64,000 nucleotides of DNA, from assembly GCA_963831705.1 (NCBI GenBank), contig CAWHRE010000009.1, forward strand, positions 124,001 to 188,000, given 5' to 3'. Position numbers and translations under genes: made by a program. This document shows positions 1 through 9,451 of the stretch, in pieces (the stretch's first letter is position 1; the number at the start of each line of letters is the position of its first letter). Under the pieces are notes generated by a model. The model worked only from the letters and a program-made list of their open reading frames with translations, was not told where the DNA came from and made no database searches. The stretch comes from DASQPR01 sp963831705 (lineage in GTDB: Bacteria; Actinomycetota; Actinomycetes; Mycobacteriales; Micromonosporaceae).

Positions 1-16
1 TGTCCGCATCGGCCAT
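1..16 (-). CDS. 5' end of a leftward gene leaving the window
   Basis: Only an ATG and four further codons (reading Met-Ala-Asp-Ala-Asp) are inside the window. The start is supported by a strong purine-rich ribosome binding site (GGGGAGGG) about seven bases upstream on the minus strand. Nothing can be said about the product. Confidence 0.4.
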
Positions 17-46
17 AGAGCAGCCCTCCCCTATATCAGTCTTTGT

Positions 47-58
47 CGCAAATTTGCG
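47..58. promoter_or_regulatory. 12-bp perfect palindrome upstream of the leftward gene
   Basis: CGCAAATTTGCG is a perfect palindrome about 30 bp upstream of the leftward start codon and next to an AT-rich stretch that could hold a -10 box. It could be an operator; there is no direct evidence of a binding protein. Confidence 0.25.
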
Positions 59-187
59 CAGTCCACAATGGATTGAGTAAGCCGGGCGTGGACCGTACAC
101 AACTTGGTGGCAACCGCTGCTGCCGTCAACCGACACGCCGGGATCCGACACAAGATCTGTCCGAACGGATGGCCGTAATGTAAAACC

Positions 188-994
188 GTGGAACAAAACG
201 ATGGTGCCGGTGTGACCCGCCGTGACGTCAGCGGCGCGGAGAATCAGCGGGCCAGCCGTGGCTGGTGGGATTCGGACGCCGATACCTACCAGGCCGAGCA
301 CGGCGAGTTCCTCGGCGACGTGGACTTCCGCTGGTGCCCCGAAGGACTTCGCGAGGCCGACGCTCACCTGCTGGGCGACGTCGCCGGTCGGCACATTCTT
401 GAGGTCGGCTGCGGCGCAGCGGCCTGCTCGCGGTGGCTTGCCACGCAAGGCGCTCAGGTGGTCGCGCTCGATCTGTCCGCCGGCATGTTGCGGCACGCAC
501 GGATGACCGACGAGACCACAGGTGTACGGGTACCGCTGATCCAAGCCGACGCGCTCCGGTTGCCCGTACGGGATGAAGCGTTTGATCTGGCTTTTACGGC
601 TTTTGGTGCGGTCCCGTTCATTGACGATTCGGCGGCCGTGATGCGCGAGGTGTTCCGTGTGCTGAAGCCCGGCGGGCGTTGGGTTTTCGCGGTCACGCAC
701 CCGATACGCTGGATTTTCCTGGACGATCCCAGCGACCGCGGCCTGATCGCGACACACTCCTATTTCGACCGTCGTCCCTACGTCGAATACGACGAGGATG
801 GCGTGGCCACCTACGTCGAACACCATCGCACGCTCGGCGATCGGATCCGCGAATTGGTTGGCGCCGGATTCGTATTTCAAGACCTGATCGAGCCGGAGTG
901 GCCAGACGGTCACGAGCAGATTTGGGGCCAATGGAGTCCGCTGCGTGGCCGCATCTTCCCTGGTACAGCCATTTTCAGCGCGGTGAAGCCGTGA
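188..994 (+). CDS. Class I SAM-dependent methyltransferase
   Basis: 268-aa cytoplasmic protein with the class I methyltransferase (Methyltransf_11-like) fold. Glycine-rich SAM motif I (EVGCGAAACSRWL) lies near residue 72, the acidic motif II (VVALDLS) near 92, and the post-motif segment DALRLP...FDLAF near 120-135, followed by LKPGGRWVF. The remaining ~100 residues hold no recognised substrate-specific motif, so the methyl acceptor is unknown. The GTG start is the most upstream in frame; there is no clear Shine-Dalgarno, so leaderless translation or a slightly later start is possible. It reads away from the leftward gene at the window edge and is followed by a separate small ORF. Confidence 0.85.
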   Translation: MEQNDGAGVTRRDVSGAENQRASRGWWDSDADTYQAEHGEFLGDVDFRWCPEGLREADAHLLGDVAGRHILEVGCGAAACSRWLATQGAQVVALDLSAGMLRHARMTDETTGVRVPLIQADALRLPVRDEAFDLAFTAFGAVPFIDDSAAVMREVFRVLKPGGRWVFAVTHPIRWIFLDDPSDRGLIATHSYFDRRPYVEYDEDGVATYVEHHRTLGDRIRELVGAGFVFQDLIEPEWPDGHEQIWGQWSPLRGRIFPGTAIFSAVKP

Positions 995-1098
995 CCGGGT
1001 GATGGAGCACACCGTGACCGCGCACACATGTATCTATGGCCGTGATCGTCGACGCGCGATAATTTTGTTGGCAGTAAACAAATAACTGGAGGAATACA

Positions 1099-1242
1099 GT
1101 GAACACCCGACGGACCGCCCGCCACAACGATGGTGTGCGGCTCTGCGAAGCGACCGGCACCGTTACCACGAGCCGTTCTCGCGCCGAGGCTTACCGAGAA
1201 GAAGCCCGCACCCGGGCTCTGGGCTTGCTGATCCGGCGTTAA
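1099..1242 (+). CDS. Small hypothetical protein, 47 aa
   Basis: A short ORF starting with GTG and preceded by a good Shine-Dalgarno (GGAGG seven bases upstream). It ends in TAA and is followed at once by a stem-loop terminator. The product is arginine-rich and hydrophilic, with no signal peptide, membrane segment or known domain. The combination of ribosome binding site, stop and terminator is what makes it look like a real unit. No function can be proposed. Confidence 0.55.
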   Translation: MNTRRTARHNDGVRLCEATGTVTTSRSRAEAYREEARTRALGLLIRR

Positions 1243-1259
1243 CCGCCGAACGACATTCA

Positions 1260-1289
1260 CCGCTCCTGCCACACGGCAGGGGCGGTTTT
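1260..1289 (+). terminator. Stem-loop terminator after the 47-aa ORF
   Basis: CCGCTCCTGCC and GGCAGGGGCGG form an 11-bp stem with one G-U pair and a 4-base ACAC loop, followed by TTTTG on the + strand. It sits 18 bp after the TAA of the small ORF. Confidence 0.6.
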
Positions 1290-1306
1290 GTTGTCCCCAA
1301 CCCCTT

Positions 1307-1367
1307 GTTGATCCTGGAGTTAGTTGACGCGTCGACGGCGTGTCGCTCTAGTAACTCCAGGATCAAC
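1307..1367. repeat. 61-bp palindromic repeat, copy A
   Basis: Terminal arms GTTGATCCTGGAGTTA and (T)AACTCCAGGATCAAC are inverted repeats around a GC-rich core containing CGACGGCGTG. It lies between the convergent 47-aa ORF and the lipid kinase gene. The right arm, read on the minus strand, supplies the TGA stop (1363-1365) of the lipid kinase. Five related copies occur in this window. Confidence 0.9.
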
Positions 1368-2715
1368 TTGCCCGGTCGACGGAAGATGTGGATAACTTTT
1401 GGTACCGGTCGGTCGCGGCGTTTCGTACGAACGCCAACCGCCACACGCTCGCGAGGTCCACCGCCGGCGTCATCTCCGGCACCCCCGGACGATTCCGCGG
1501 TACGAGCACTCGCAACGCACCCGGCCGGATCGTGCAACGTACCGGCGTCGCCATCGCGACCGTCTCACCGTCGATGCCGACCGGAACCACCGGCGTATCG
1601 GCCGTGACGATCACCTCCGACGCGGCCGACGCGATTACGCCGGGTCCGCCACCGCGACGCAGAAGCCGAATCGCTTGGGCGGTGCTGTCCACCCGTACCG
1701 AGACGATGCCGAGCGTCCCCTCGTCGAGCCGGCCCCGGCGGCCCAAGCCCGCGACATCCGTGGTCTGGTAAGGGTTGTTGCTGATCAGAAGCGCTTGCGG
1801 TGCCGTGAACTCGGCGTCTCCCGCGTGCGCCGTCAAACGTGCGCCGTGGTGGCCGTTCAGGAGATCGGGCATCATCTCGAGCGTCGTCTTCCGCTTCTCT
1901 TCGCGGTACGCCGGACTCTGCACAATCTCGGCGTACGCGCCGAACGATGCGTTGTTGACGAACGTACGGTCGCCGATCACGCCGAGATCGATGTGCAGCT
2001 CCTCGCCGTCGGTGAGCGCGTCGAGGCAGGTGGACGGGTCATCGCGATCCAACCCGAGGTCGAGTGCGAAGTGATTGCGTGTACCGGCACTGATCACCAG
2101 GAACGGCAGATCGTGCTCGGCCGCAATCCCCGCGACCAACGCCTGCGTTCCATCTCCCCCGGCGACGCCGAGCAGGTCGCAGCCGTTGGCGACGGCCGTA
2201 CGGGCGAGGGCGGCGACGTCGACGATGTCCGGTCCGTCGAGCATCACGACCTCCGCGCCCAGCGCCTCCGCTTTTCTCCGGAGCCCGAACTTGCCGACCT
2301 TTCCGCCACCGGACCGTGGGTTCATCACGATGAACGCGTGCTTCGGTGCCGTCGCCGCGTACGTCGGCATTTCCGCTGGACCTTGTGCGGCGCGAAGCGC
2401 GACCCGCGCCAGGCCGAACGCGATCAGGGCGAGCCCGACCGTCAGTAGCGATAGCCAGATCTGTCCGTTCACGGTGTAAACGACGACGATCGCGATCGGC
2501 ACGAGTACCAGCATCGCCGTCGCCAATCCGCGTACGACACCGCGCCGCGAAACCACCCAATACGCCGCGGCCACCATGACGCAGACACCGACGATGCCGA
2601 CCGCGACCAGCCGCAGCTGCGCGAAGCCGATCAGAATCGTCGCCGCAGCGACGAAGACCAGCAGCGAAAGCCGAGCGATCCAGCGGCTACTCGTCGGCGG
2701 TGTCTGCGCGACCAT
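1363..2715 (-). CDS. Membrane-anchored diacylglycerol kinase family lipid kinase
   Basis: 450 aa. Residues ~10-110 contain about four hydrophobic helices in two pairs, followed by a DAGK catalytic domain. Its hallmarks are IVMNPRSGGGK near residue 130 and the nucleotide-binding GGDGTQ motif near 185, then SAGTRNHFALDLG and FVNNASFGAY. The family phosphorylates lipids such as diacylglycerol or sphingoid-like substrates with ATP at the inner membrane face; the lipid is unknown here. The stop codon is inside palindromic repeat copy A, so the last residues are repeat-derived. The ATG at 2715 is 10 bp from the stop of the upstream LURP-one-like gene, suggesting co-transcription. Confidence 0.85.
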   Translation of the reverse strand: MVAQTPPTSSRWIARLSLLVFVAAATILIGFAQLRLVAVGIVGVCVMVAAAYWVVSRRGVVRGLATAMLVLVPIAIVVVYTVNGQIWLSLLTVGLALIAFGLARVALRAAQGPAEMPTYAATAPKHAFIVMNPRSGGGKVGKFGLRRKAEALGAEVVMLDGPDIVDVAALARTAVANGCDLLGVAGGDGTQALVAGIAAEHDLPFLVISAGTRNHFALDLGLDRDDPSTCLDALTDGEELHIDLGVIGDRTFVNNASFGAYAEIVQSPAYREEKRKTTLEMMPDLLNGHHGARLTAHAGDAEFTAPQALLISNNPYQTTDVAGLGRRGRLDEGTLGIVSVRVDSTAQAIRLLRRGGGPGVIASAASEVIVTADTPVVPVGIDGETVAMATPVRCTIRPGALRVLVPRNRPGVPEMTPAVDLASVWRLAFVRNAATDRYQKLSTSSVDRAS

Positions 2716-2724
2716 CGCGATCCC

Positions 2725-3195
2725 CTACTCGCGCGACATCGAATCCATGCACACCGTCACGGCCAGGATCAAGGCCGGATCTTGCCGCGGCGCGATCTCC
2801 ACCCCGTACGTGTCGCGTACCCGGAACCAGCTCTTCGATACGGTTGCGACGGTCTCGCCATCACGTTCGATCGTGTACTCGTGTTCCACGATGTTGCCGT
2901 GCGCCTTGAGGTCCGAACCGTGGTCGACGTCGATCCGGTACCGGTCACGGATCCCGACGAGATCCTTGTGCACGGTCGCGCCGCCGTGATTCATCTCGAT
3001 CTTCATCGTCGGCCGTACGCGCGCCTTACGCTCTTGGATCTTCGCGACGTCGCCCCCGGCCGCATCCTTGAGCACGAACGTGTCGCGTGCCCGGATCGCC
3101 TTCCCGTCGACCTTGAACGCCCGATGTCCGGCCGCGTCCTCGATCCAATAGTCATCGCCGATCGACAACAACTTCTCCTGCATCCGGTAGCGCAT
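2725..3195 (-). CDS. LURP-one-related (scramblase-like fold) protein
   Basis: About 156 aa of the LURP-one-related/DUF567 family, related in fold to tubby and phospholipid scramblases. The characteristic opening YRMQEKLLSIGDDYWIED is followed by repeated beta-strand segments such as RARDTFVLKDAAG and VGIRDRYRIDVD. I prefer the ATG at 3195 (MRYRMQ...), preceded by GAGGAG, because family members begin there; an in-frame ATG at 3249 would add 18 residues. No signal peptide. The biochemical role in bacteria is not established. Its position just upstream of a lipid kinase may mean a membrane-lipid context, which is inference. Confidence 0.75.
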   Translation of the reverse strand: MRYRMQEKLLSIGDDYWIEDAAGHRAFKVDGKAIRARDTFVLKDAAGGDVAKIQERKARVRPTMKIEMNHGGATVHKDLVGIRDRYRIDVDHGSDLKAHGNIVEHEYTIERDGETVATVSKSWFRVRDTYGVEIAPRQDPALILAVTVCMDSMSRE

Positions 3196-3325
3196 CGGCT
3201 CCTCGCCGAAATGACCGGCCTCGTCGCTCTGCCTGCGTCGCAGACTCATTCATCCGCCCCCCATGATCGGGCCTTGATTGAACGTGCCGCGCCGGGAGGG
3301 TCCCCGGCACGGCACGGTTATGAGG

Positions 3326-3652
3326 TCAGGCGATCGTGTCGATGTCACCCTCATCGGCCATGTCGATGGCCAGGTCGAGCGCCGTGAGGATCTTCGTCGC
3401 GGCACCGGCTACCCGCGGGCCACCGACGATCGGCGCTACCGCGATCAGCACGTCCTCGGCGTCCGCGGCGGTAATGCCCGCGTCGATGGACGGCCCGATG
3501 TGCATCAGGTACGACGAAGCCGGCGCGTCGACCGCAGCGAGCGCCGCCAGCCGGACCAACATGAGCGAACGTGGATCGAGTTCGGTACGCGATAGTGACG
3601 CTGCATTGCTTTCGAACAGCGTCCCCATCAGCGGTGCTTCTCCAATTGCCAT
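3326..3652 (-). CDS. Carboxymuconolactone decarboxylase-like (AhpD-fold) protein
   Basis: 108 aa, all-helical, matching the carboxymuconolactone decarboxylase-like family: RSLMLVRLAALAAVDAP followed by a helix with ITAADAEDVLIAVAPIVG. It lacks the CxxC peroxidase motif of AhpD, so alkylhydroperoxidase activity is not indicated. The ATG at 3652 is chosen because GAGGAG lies seven bases upstream; the frame remains open to 3682. A C-terminal acidic tail (ADEGDID) ends the protein. It is probably the first gene of a short leftward unit with the LURP-like and lipid kinase genes. Confidence 0.7.
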   Translation of the reverse strand: MAIGEAPLMGTLFESNAASLSRTELDPRSLMLVRLAALAAVDAPASSYLMHIGPSIDAGITAADAEDVLIAVAPIVGGPRVAGAATKILTALDLAIDMADEGDIDTIA

Positions 3653-3865
3653 GACGTGCCTCCTCAGAAGGGATTTAGTCACGTGCCGCTCCGGCGAACA
3701 CCCTTTCGGCGACAGGTTGGCGGCGATTCACAACCGCCCGGGTGGGCCACCATGGCCGACGATCACCGGAACCGGCATGCGCTCGTACAAGCGTCCAGCC
3801 GCAGTAGTCAGCCTAGAACATAAGCCCAGGTAAAGGTGCTAATCGGTGATGCCGGACGAGCTGCT

Positions 3866-6577
3866 CTAGTGGTCGGCCGCGTCCCAATCACGACCGGCAC
3901 CGACCGATACCGACAGCGGGACCGAGAGCGGATAGGCGGCACCCATCTTCGCGCGTACCAGGGATTCGAGGGCTTCCCGCTCCCCCGCCGCCACGTCGAA
4001 CACCAGCTCGTCATGGACCTGCAGGAGCATGGTGGAGGCGAGACCCTCGTCTTTGATCGCCTTCGCGACGTCGAGCATCGCGACCTTCATGATATCGGCG
4101 GCCGATCCCTGGATCGGTGCGTTCAACGCCATCCGCTCGGCGATCTCCCGACGCTGTCGATTGTCGCTCGCCAGGTCCGGCAGGTAACGCCGGCGCCCGA
4201 GCACGGTCGACGTGTAACCGTCGGTGCTGGCCTGCTTGACGATGTCCCGCAGATACGCGCGTACGCCGCCGAACCGTTCGAAATACTCCTCCATCAGCAC
4301 GGTCGCCTCGGCCGGCGTGATGCCGAGCTGCTGGGACAGGCCGAACGCGGACAGCCCGTACGCCAAGCCGTAGTTCATCGCCTTGATTCGGCGCCGCTGC
4401 TCGTGCGTGACATCCTCGTGCGCAACGCCGAACACCGACGATGCCGTGGCGGCGTGGAAGTCGAACCCGGAGTTGAACGCGTCGACCAGCGCCGTGTCCT
4501 TCGAGAGGTGCGCCATGATCCGCATTTCGATCTGGCTGTAGTCCGCGGTCATCAATGAGTCCCGGCCCGGACCGGCGACGAACGCCTTGCGGATCCGCCG
4601 CCCTTCCTCGGTCCGGATCGGGATGTTCTGGAGGTTCGGATCGGTCGACGAGAGCCGACCGGTCGCGGCGACCGTTTGGAAGTAGGTCGTATGGATCCGG
4701 CCGTCGGCCGACACGGACTTGAGCAGCCCATCCACGGTGGACTTCAGCTTCGCCACGTCCCGGTGCCGCAGCAGGTGCTCGAGTAGCGGGTGACCGCTCT
4801 GCTCGTGCAACCAGGCCAGTGCGTCGGCGTCGGTGGTATAGCCCGTCTTGATCTTCTTCGTCTTCGGCAAGGCGAGTTCGGTGAAGAGGATCTCCTGCAG
4901 TTGCTTGGGCGAGCCGAGGTTGAACTCGCGCCCGATCACCCCGTACGCGTTCTGGGCCGCGTTCGTCACCGCTTCGGCGAACGACTTCTGCAGGTCGGTG
5001 AGGTATTCATCGTCGGCCGTGATGCCCAAGCGCTCCATCTCGGCCAGTACGTACGCGAGTGGCTGCTCCAGCTCCTTGAGCAGGCGCGCGGACGTACCAC
5101 CGTCCCGCGCAAACTCCGCGTCGATCGCCGCGGCCAGGTCGAGTGTCGCCGCCGCGGCCAGCATCAAATTGCGGTCGGCGTCGTCGTTACCGAAGCCGTC
5201 GAGCATCATCTGCCCGCTCTCCGGCGTGTCGACCTTCAACTCGCGGTGCAGGTAACGCAGCGCCAGGTCGCCGAGATCGTAGGACCGCTGGTCCGGCCGG
5301 GCGAGGTACGCCGCGAGCGCGGTGTCAGTGTCCAGCCCGGCGAGCGTCCAGCCGTGAGCCTCGACGGCGAGAATGGCCGGTTTCGCGTCGTGAATGACCT
5401 TGAGGCGATCCGGATCGGAAAGCCATGCGGCGACCGCCGCGTCATCCTCGGGGTCGAGCGTGGTCGGATCGAACGACGCGGCCTTTCCGTCGGCGGTAGC
5501 GATCGCGACGCCGGTCAACGAGCCGGTACCGCGACCGAACGCGCCGATGAACGCAACACCGACCGCTTCGTGAGCGTGTACGTTCCCGGCCAGCCACGAA
5601 GCGACCTCGCCAGTGCCGAGCACCGTGGTGTCGACGTCGAAGCCGCCTTCGGCCTCTGGCTCGACCGCTTCCAGATATTGATACAGCCGGTCCCGAAGCA
5701 CCCGGAACTGGAGCGTGTCGAAGACCTGATGGACCTGCTCACGATCCCAGCCATGCCAGACCGCGTCCTCAGGCGCGACCGACAGCTCAAGATCGTCCAC
5801 GAGCCCGTTGAGTTCGTAGTTACGGATCACATCGGCGAGGCCGGCCCGCAGACTGTCACCGGCCTTGCCCTTGATCTCGTCGACGTGGGCGATCACGCCG
5901 TCCAACCCGTCGTACTGAATGATCCACTTAGCGGCGGTCTTCGGGCCGACGCCCGCGATGCCGGGCAGGTTGTCGCTGGACTCACCGACCAGGGCGGCGA
6001 GATCCCGGTAGCGATCGGGGCCGACGCCGTAGCGCTCCTCGACCGCGGCCGGAGTCATCCGGGCGAGATCGGACACGCCCTTGCGCGGGTAGAGCACGGT
6101 GGTCCGGTCCTCGATCAACTGGAACGCGTCCCGGTCGCCGGAGCAGATCAGCACGTCAAGCCCGGCCGCCCGGCCACGGTGTGCGAGCGTCGCGATCGCG
6201 TCGTCGGCTTCGAATCCGGGCGCCTCGACCACCGGGATGCGCAGCGCGGCCAGCACCTCTTTGACGAGCGCGACCTGACCGACGAAATCGGTCGGCGTGG
6301 TCGCGCGCCCGGCCTTGTACTCCGCGTAGCGCTCGGTTCGGAACGACTTCCGGGAGACGTCGAACGCAACGATGATGTGCGTCGGCTTCTCGTCCCGCAG
6401 GACGTTGATCAGCATGGACGTGAATCCGTAGACCGCATTCGTCGGCTGCCCGGTCGACGTCGAGAAGTTCTCCACCGGCAGCGCGAAGAACGCGCGATAG
6501 GCCAGCGAGTGGCCGTCGAGCAGAAGAAGTCGGCCGGTCTGTTCCGGGCTGGTCGCGGTAGCGGTCTCAGAACTCAC
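3866..6577 (-). CDS. polA: DNA polymerase I
   Basis: 903 aa, the usual actinobacterial PolA length. Residues ~15-300 form the 5'-3' exonuclease (LLLLDGHSLAYRAFFALP; EADDAIATLA; GESSDNLPGIAGVGPKTA). A middle domain follows in the 3'-5' exonuclease position but lacks a recognisable catalytic DEDD set, as is common in actinobacteria. The polymerase domain has motif A (DYSQIEMR), motif B (RRRIKAMNYGLAYG) and motif C (QVHDELVF). It fills gaps in Okazaki-fragment maturation and excision repair. The GTG at 6577 is chosen because the exonuclease domain begins soon after; the open frame continues upstream only by running into the frameshifted transporter genes. No frameshifts occur here, unlike the adjacent operons. 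Confidence 0.95.
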   Translation of the reverse strand: MSSETATATSPEQTGRLLLLDGHSLAYRAFFALPVENFSTSTGQPTNAVYGFTSMLINVLRDEKPTHIIVAFDVSRKSFRTERYAEYKAGRATTPTDFVGQVALVKEVLAALRIPVVEAPGFEADDAIATLAHRGRAAGLDVLICSGDRDAFQLIEDRTTVLYPRKGVSDLARMTPAAVEERYGVGPDRYRDLAALVGESSDNLPGIAGVGPKTAAKWIIQYDGLDGVIAHVDEIKGKAGDSLRAGLADVIRNYELNGLVDDLELSVAPEDAVWHGWDREQVHQVFDTLQFRVLRDRLYQYLEAVEPEAEGGFDVDTTVLGTGEVASWLAGNVHAHEAVGVAFIGAFGRGTGSLTGVAIATADGKAASFDPTTLDPEDDAAVAAWLSDPDRLKVIHDAKPAILAVEAHGWTLAGLDTDTALAAYLARPDQRSYDLGDLALRYLHRELKVDTPESGQMMLDGFGNDDADRNLMLAAAATLDLAAAIDAEFARDGGTSARLLKELEQPLAYVLAEMERLGITADDEYLTDLQKSFAEAVTNAAQNAYGVIGREFNLGSPKQLQEILFTELALPKTKKIKTGYTTDADALAWLHEQSGHPLLEHLLRHRDVAKLKSTVDGLLKSVSADGRIHTTYFQTVAATGRLSSTDPNLQNIPIRTEEGRRIRKAFVAGPGRDSLMTADYSQIEMRIMAHLSKDTALVDAFNSGFDFHAATASSVFGVAHEDVTHEQRRRIKAMNYGLAYGLSAFGLSQQLGITPAEATVLMEEYFERFGGVRAYLRDIVKQASTDGYTSTVLGRRRYLPDLASDNRQRREIAERMALNAPIQGSAADIMKVAMLDVAKAIKDEGLASTMLLQVHDELVFDVAAGEREALESLVRAKMGAAYPLSVPLSVSVGAGRDWDAADH

Positions 6578-6605
6578 GCAAGCGAGCCTAGTCGTTCGGT
6601 ATGAC

Positions 6606-6639
6606 AATGGCCGCGTCGGCAAGCGCCGACGCGGCCATT
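6606..6639. terminator. 15-bp perfect stem between glnQ and polA
   Basis: AATGGCCGCGTCGGC and GCCGACGCGGCCATT flank a four-base loop. It lies 10 bp past the glnQ stop on the minus strand and about 30 bp before the polA start. There is no U-tract, so termination strength is uncertain. Confidence 0.55.
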
Positions 6640-6648
6640 GAAGAGCGC

Positions 6649-7450
6649 TTACAGAACTTTCGCCAAGAACGCCTGTGTACGCTCCTGCTGCGGATTCGCG
6701 ATCACGTCCCGGGGTGGACCCGACTCGACCACCACGCCGCCGTCCATGAACGTCAGCGTGTCGCCGACCTCGCGGGCGAAGCCGATCTCGTGCGTCACCA
6801 CGATCATCGTCATGCCGTCCCGCGCAAGATCCTTCATCACGTCGAGCACCTCGCCGACGAGTTCCGGGTCGAGCGCCGAGGTCGGCTCGTCGAACAGCAT
6901 CAGCTTCGGCTTCATGGCCAGCGCCCGGGCGATCGCCACCCGCTGCTGCTGGCCGCCGGAGAGCTGGCCCGGGATACGTGTCGATCTTGTCGGCCAGGCC
7001 GACGCGGTCGCAGCAACGCGACCGCGCTCGTCGCGTGCACTCGCTCTTCGTTCCGGCGACCGCACCCGCAGCGGCGCCTCGATCACGTTCTGCAGCGCGG
7101 TCATGTGCGGGAACAGGTTGAACCGCTGGAACACCATGCCGATCGACCGGCGCTGCTGCGGCGATGTCCTTGTCGTGCATCTCGTGCAGCTTGTCGCCGC
7201 GCTGCCGGTAGCCGATCAGGTCGCCGTCGACGTAGATCCGCCCGGCGTTGATCTTCTCAAGGTGGTTGATGCAGCGCAGGAACGTCGACTTACCGGAGCC
7301 GGACGGCCCGATCACGACGCGAGACCTCGCCCTGTCGCACCGTGAAGTCGATGCCCTTGAGCACCTCGAGGTGGCCGAACGACTTGTGCACGCTGCTCGG
7401 CGACGCACCATGTTGCCGTCCGACGGACGGACCATCGTCAACTCGCTCAT
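6649..7450 (-). pseudogene. glnQ: Polar amino-acid ABC importer ATPase, frameshifted
   Basis: Reconstructs to a ~250-aa ATPase of the GlnQ/HisP type. Walker A (GPSGSGKST), Q-loop (MVFQRFNLFPHMTALQNV), signature (LSGGQQQRVAIARAL), Walker B (LMLFDEPTSALDP) and switch His (VVTHEIGFA) are all present but split over several frames. At least six single-base changes, mostly inserted C or G, fall between about 6970 and 7405; the last 320 bp are clean. ATG 7450 overlaps the glnP stop (ATGA), so this is the last gene of glnH-glnP-glnQ. Either a true pseudogene or, more likely given all motifs are intact, consensus errors. Confidence 0.8.
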
Positions 7451-8481
7451 GAGATGCCCCTCTCCCCGCCGGGCGGTCCGTCGGCCGGCAGCACCGTCAC
7501 CTGACCGGCACCGCTCGACACCGATGTCCTGCAGACGCTGCCGGGCTCGACCCGTCTGACCGTACCCGCGGCCGAAGTACCGCTCCACGTAGTACTGGAC
7601 GATCATCAGGACGCTGCACATGATCAGGTACCAGATGCACGGCGCCGACCAGCACCGGAAGACCTGGAACGTCCGCGCGCCGATCGCCTGCAGCTGGAAG
7701 AACAGCTCCGTCGGTGACCGGCACGTAGGCGACCAGCGAGGTGTCCTTGACCATCGCGATCGTCTCGTTGCCGGTCGGCGGCACGATCACCCGCATCGCC
7801 TGCGGCAGCACGATCCGCGCGCAGCGTCTGCGACCGGCGTCAGGCCGAGCGCCGCGGCCGCCTCGCCCTGACCGGGGTCGATCGACTGGATGCCGGCCCG
7901 GACGATCTCGGCCATGTACGCGGCCTCGGACAGGCCGAGCGCGAGCATGCCGGCGACGAACCCGGTCAGCAGGATCGTGTGCGCGTCGACGCTGAAGATC
8001 TGAGCGTTCAGGTCGTGGATCCCGAACAGCTGGCCGATCTGCTGGTCGAACGGCAGCCCGACGCCGATCGCGAGCCCACAGGATGCCCAGGTTGCCGAAC
8101 AGGATCGCAGAGCACCAGCCGCGGTACCGCGCGGAAGAACCAGATGTAGACCCACGCGACGCCGCTCGAGGATCGGGTTCGGCGACAGCCGCATGATCGC
8201 CAAGCACACGCCGAGCACGACGCCGATCAGCATCGACAGGACGGTCAGCAGCGATGCGTGCCCGCAGAGCCCTCGCAGTACCGGCGGAATGAACATCGCG
8301 CCGCGCTGGCCGTCTCCGATGCTGACGAAGATGAAGCGCCAGCTCGAACGTGCTTGTTCGTGACCAGCAGGTGCACGAACATCGCCGCCAGCACGACGAT
8401 GACCGCCGTGCCGACCCAGCGCCCGGGGTGCCGCACGGGCACGGCCTTGATGGGTTCAGGCCGTGCCCGCGCGGGTGTCAT
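7447..8481 (-). pseudogene. glnP: Polar amino-acid ABC importer permease, frameshifted
   Basis: A HisM/GlnP-type permease recoverable in pieces: an N-terminal cytoplasmic and membrane segment (RWVGTAVIVVLAAMFVHLLV), then TVLSMLIGVVLGVCLAIMRLS, a helix ending GMLALGLSEAAYMAEIVRAG and the EAA loop GQGEAAAALGL, then IVPPTGNETIAMVKDTSLV. Frameshifts occur roughly every 100-200 bp. The start ATG at 8481 overlaps the glnH stop, and the most natural end is the TGA at 7447-7449 overlapping the glnQ ATG, reached after correcting a late shift. Its role would be the membrane channel for glutamine, glutamate or another polar amino acid. Confidence 0.75.
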
Positions 8482-9419
8482 CTCCGAGTCATACGGTTCA
8501 GGAAGCGCGGGTTGACCGCGGGCGTCGTGATCGCGCCGGCCTCGACGCCCCACTTGGTGAGGATCGTCTTGTAGGTCGCCGTCGGCGATCAGCGTCCTGC
8601 ACCGCACCGGCGATGGCCGTGCCGAAGTCGGTCTCGGTCCTTGCGGCAGCACGTAGCCGTACGGCGCCGAGTCGTAGATGTCGCCGGCCAGCGCCAGCTG
8701 CCCGCTGGTCTGCTTCACCGCGTACGCGCACACCGGCGAGTCGGCGAGCATGGCGTCGTCCTTGCCGCTGACGACAGCCGCGTTGTCGCGTCACTCTGCT
8801 TCTGGTACTGGTCGATCGTGATCGCCGCCTTGCCGCCCGTCGGTGCACGTCTTCGACCGCGCGGTCATGTCGTCGACCTGCACCGTGCCGGTCTGTACCG
8901 CGACCTTCTTGCCGCAGGCGTTGTCCGGGTCGACGTTGCCGCCGGTCTTCGTCCGCCCACTGCGTACCGGCGGAGAAGTAGGACACCATCGTGACCTGCT
9001 TCTCGCGGTCCGCGTTGATCGTGAACGACGAGACGCCGATGTCGTACTTGCCGGACTGGACCGCCGGGGATGATGCGTCGAAGCTCGCCGACTGCCACTC
9101 GCGTCTTCAGGCCGAGCTTGGCGGCGACCGCGTTGAACAGGTCGACGTCGAAGCCGATGACGGTCTTGCCGTCGGTGTCGAGGTACTCGCTCGGCGCGTA
9201 CGTCGAGTCGGTACCGATCGTGATCGTGCCCGTCGACTTGATGCGCCGCCGGCACCTTCGCGGCGAGCGCCGCATCGACGGACGACGACGGCACTCGCCG
9301 TCGGCGTCGTTCCACCACCGTTACCGGAGGTCTCGGCGCTGCCGGCACAGGCCGCCATCGATACCGCCAGCGCCGCCGCGCCGACCAGTCCGATCGACGC
9401 TTTTGATCTTCATCAACAT
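8478..9419 (-). pseudogene. glnH: Polar amino-acid ABC importer substrate-binding lipoprotein, frameshifted
   Basis: Family 3 solute-binding protein. After correcting a one-base insertion near codon 5, the N-terminus is a lipoprotein signal with a lipobox ending MAACAG, then a Thr/Ser-rich linker. The binding fold shows GTITIGTDSTYAPSEYLD, TVIGFDVDLFNAVAAKLG and KVAVQTGTVQ in separate frames. The C-terminus (NPRFLN) ends in a TGA overlapping the glnP ATG. It is first in the glnHPQ operon. Ligand specificity cannot be read from the broken sequence. Confidence 0.75.
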
Positions 9420-9451
9420 ATTCCTTTTCGTCAGGGTTAGTACTGCGTTGA

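Noticed and set aside
6578..7621. polA appearing to be fused to an upstream ABC-transporter-like N-terminus
   Set aside because: The extension exists only because glnQ and glnP frameshifts leave one frame open. A GTG start at 6577 matches the PolA family length.
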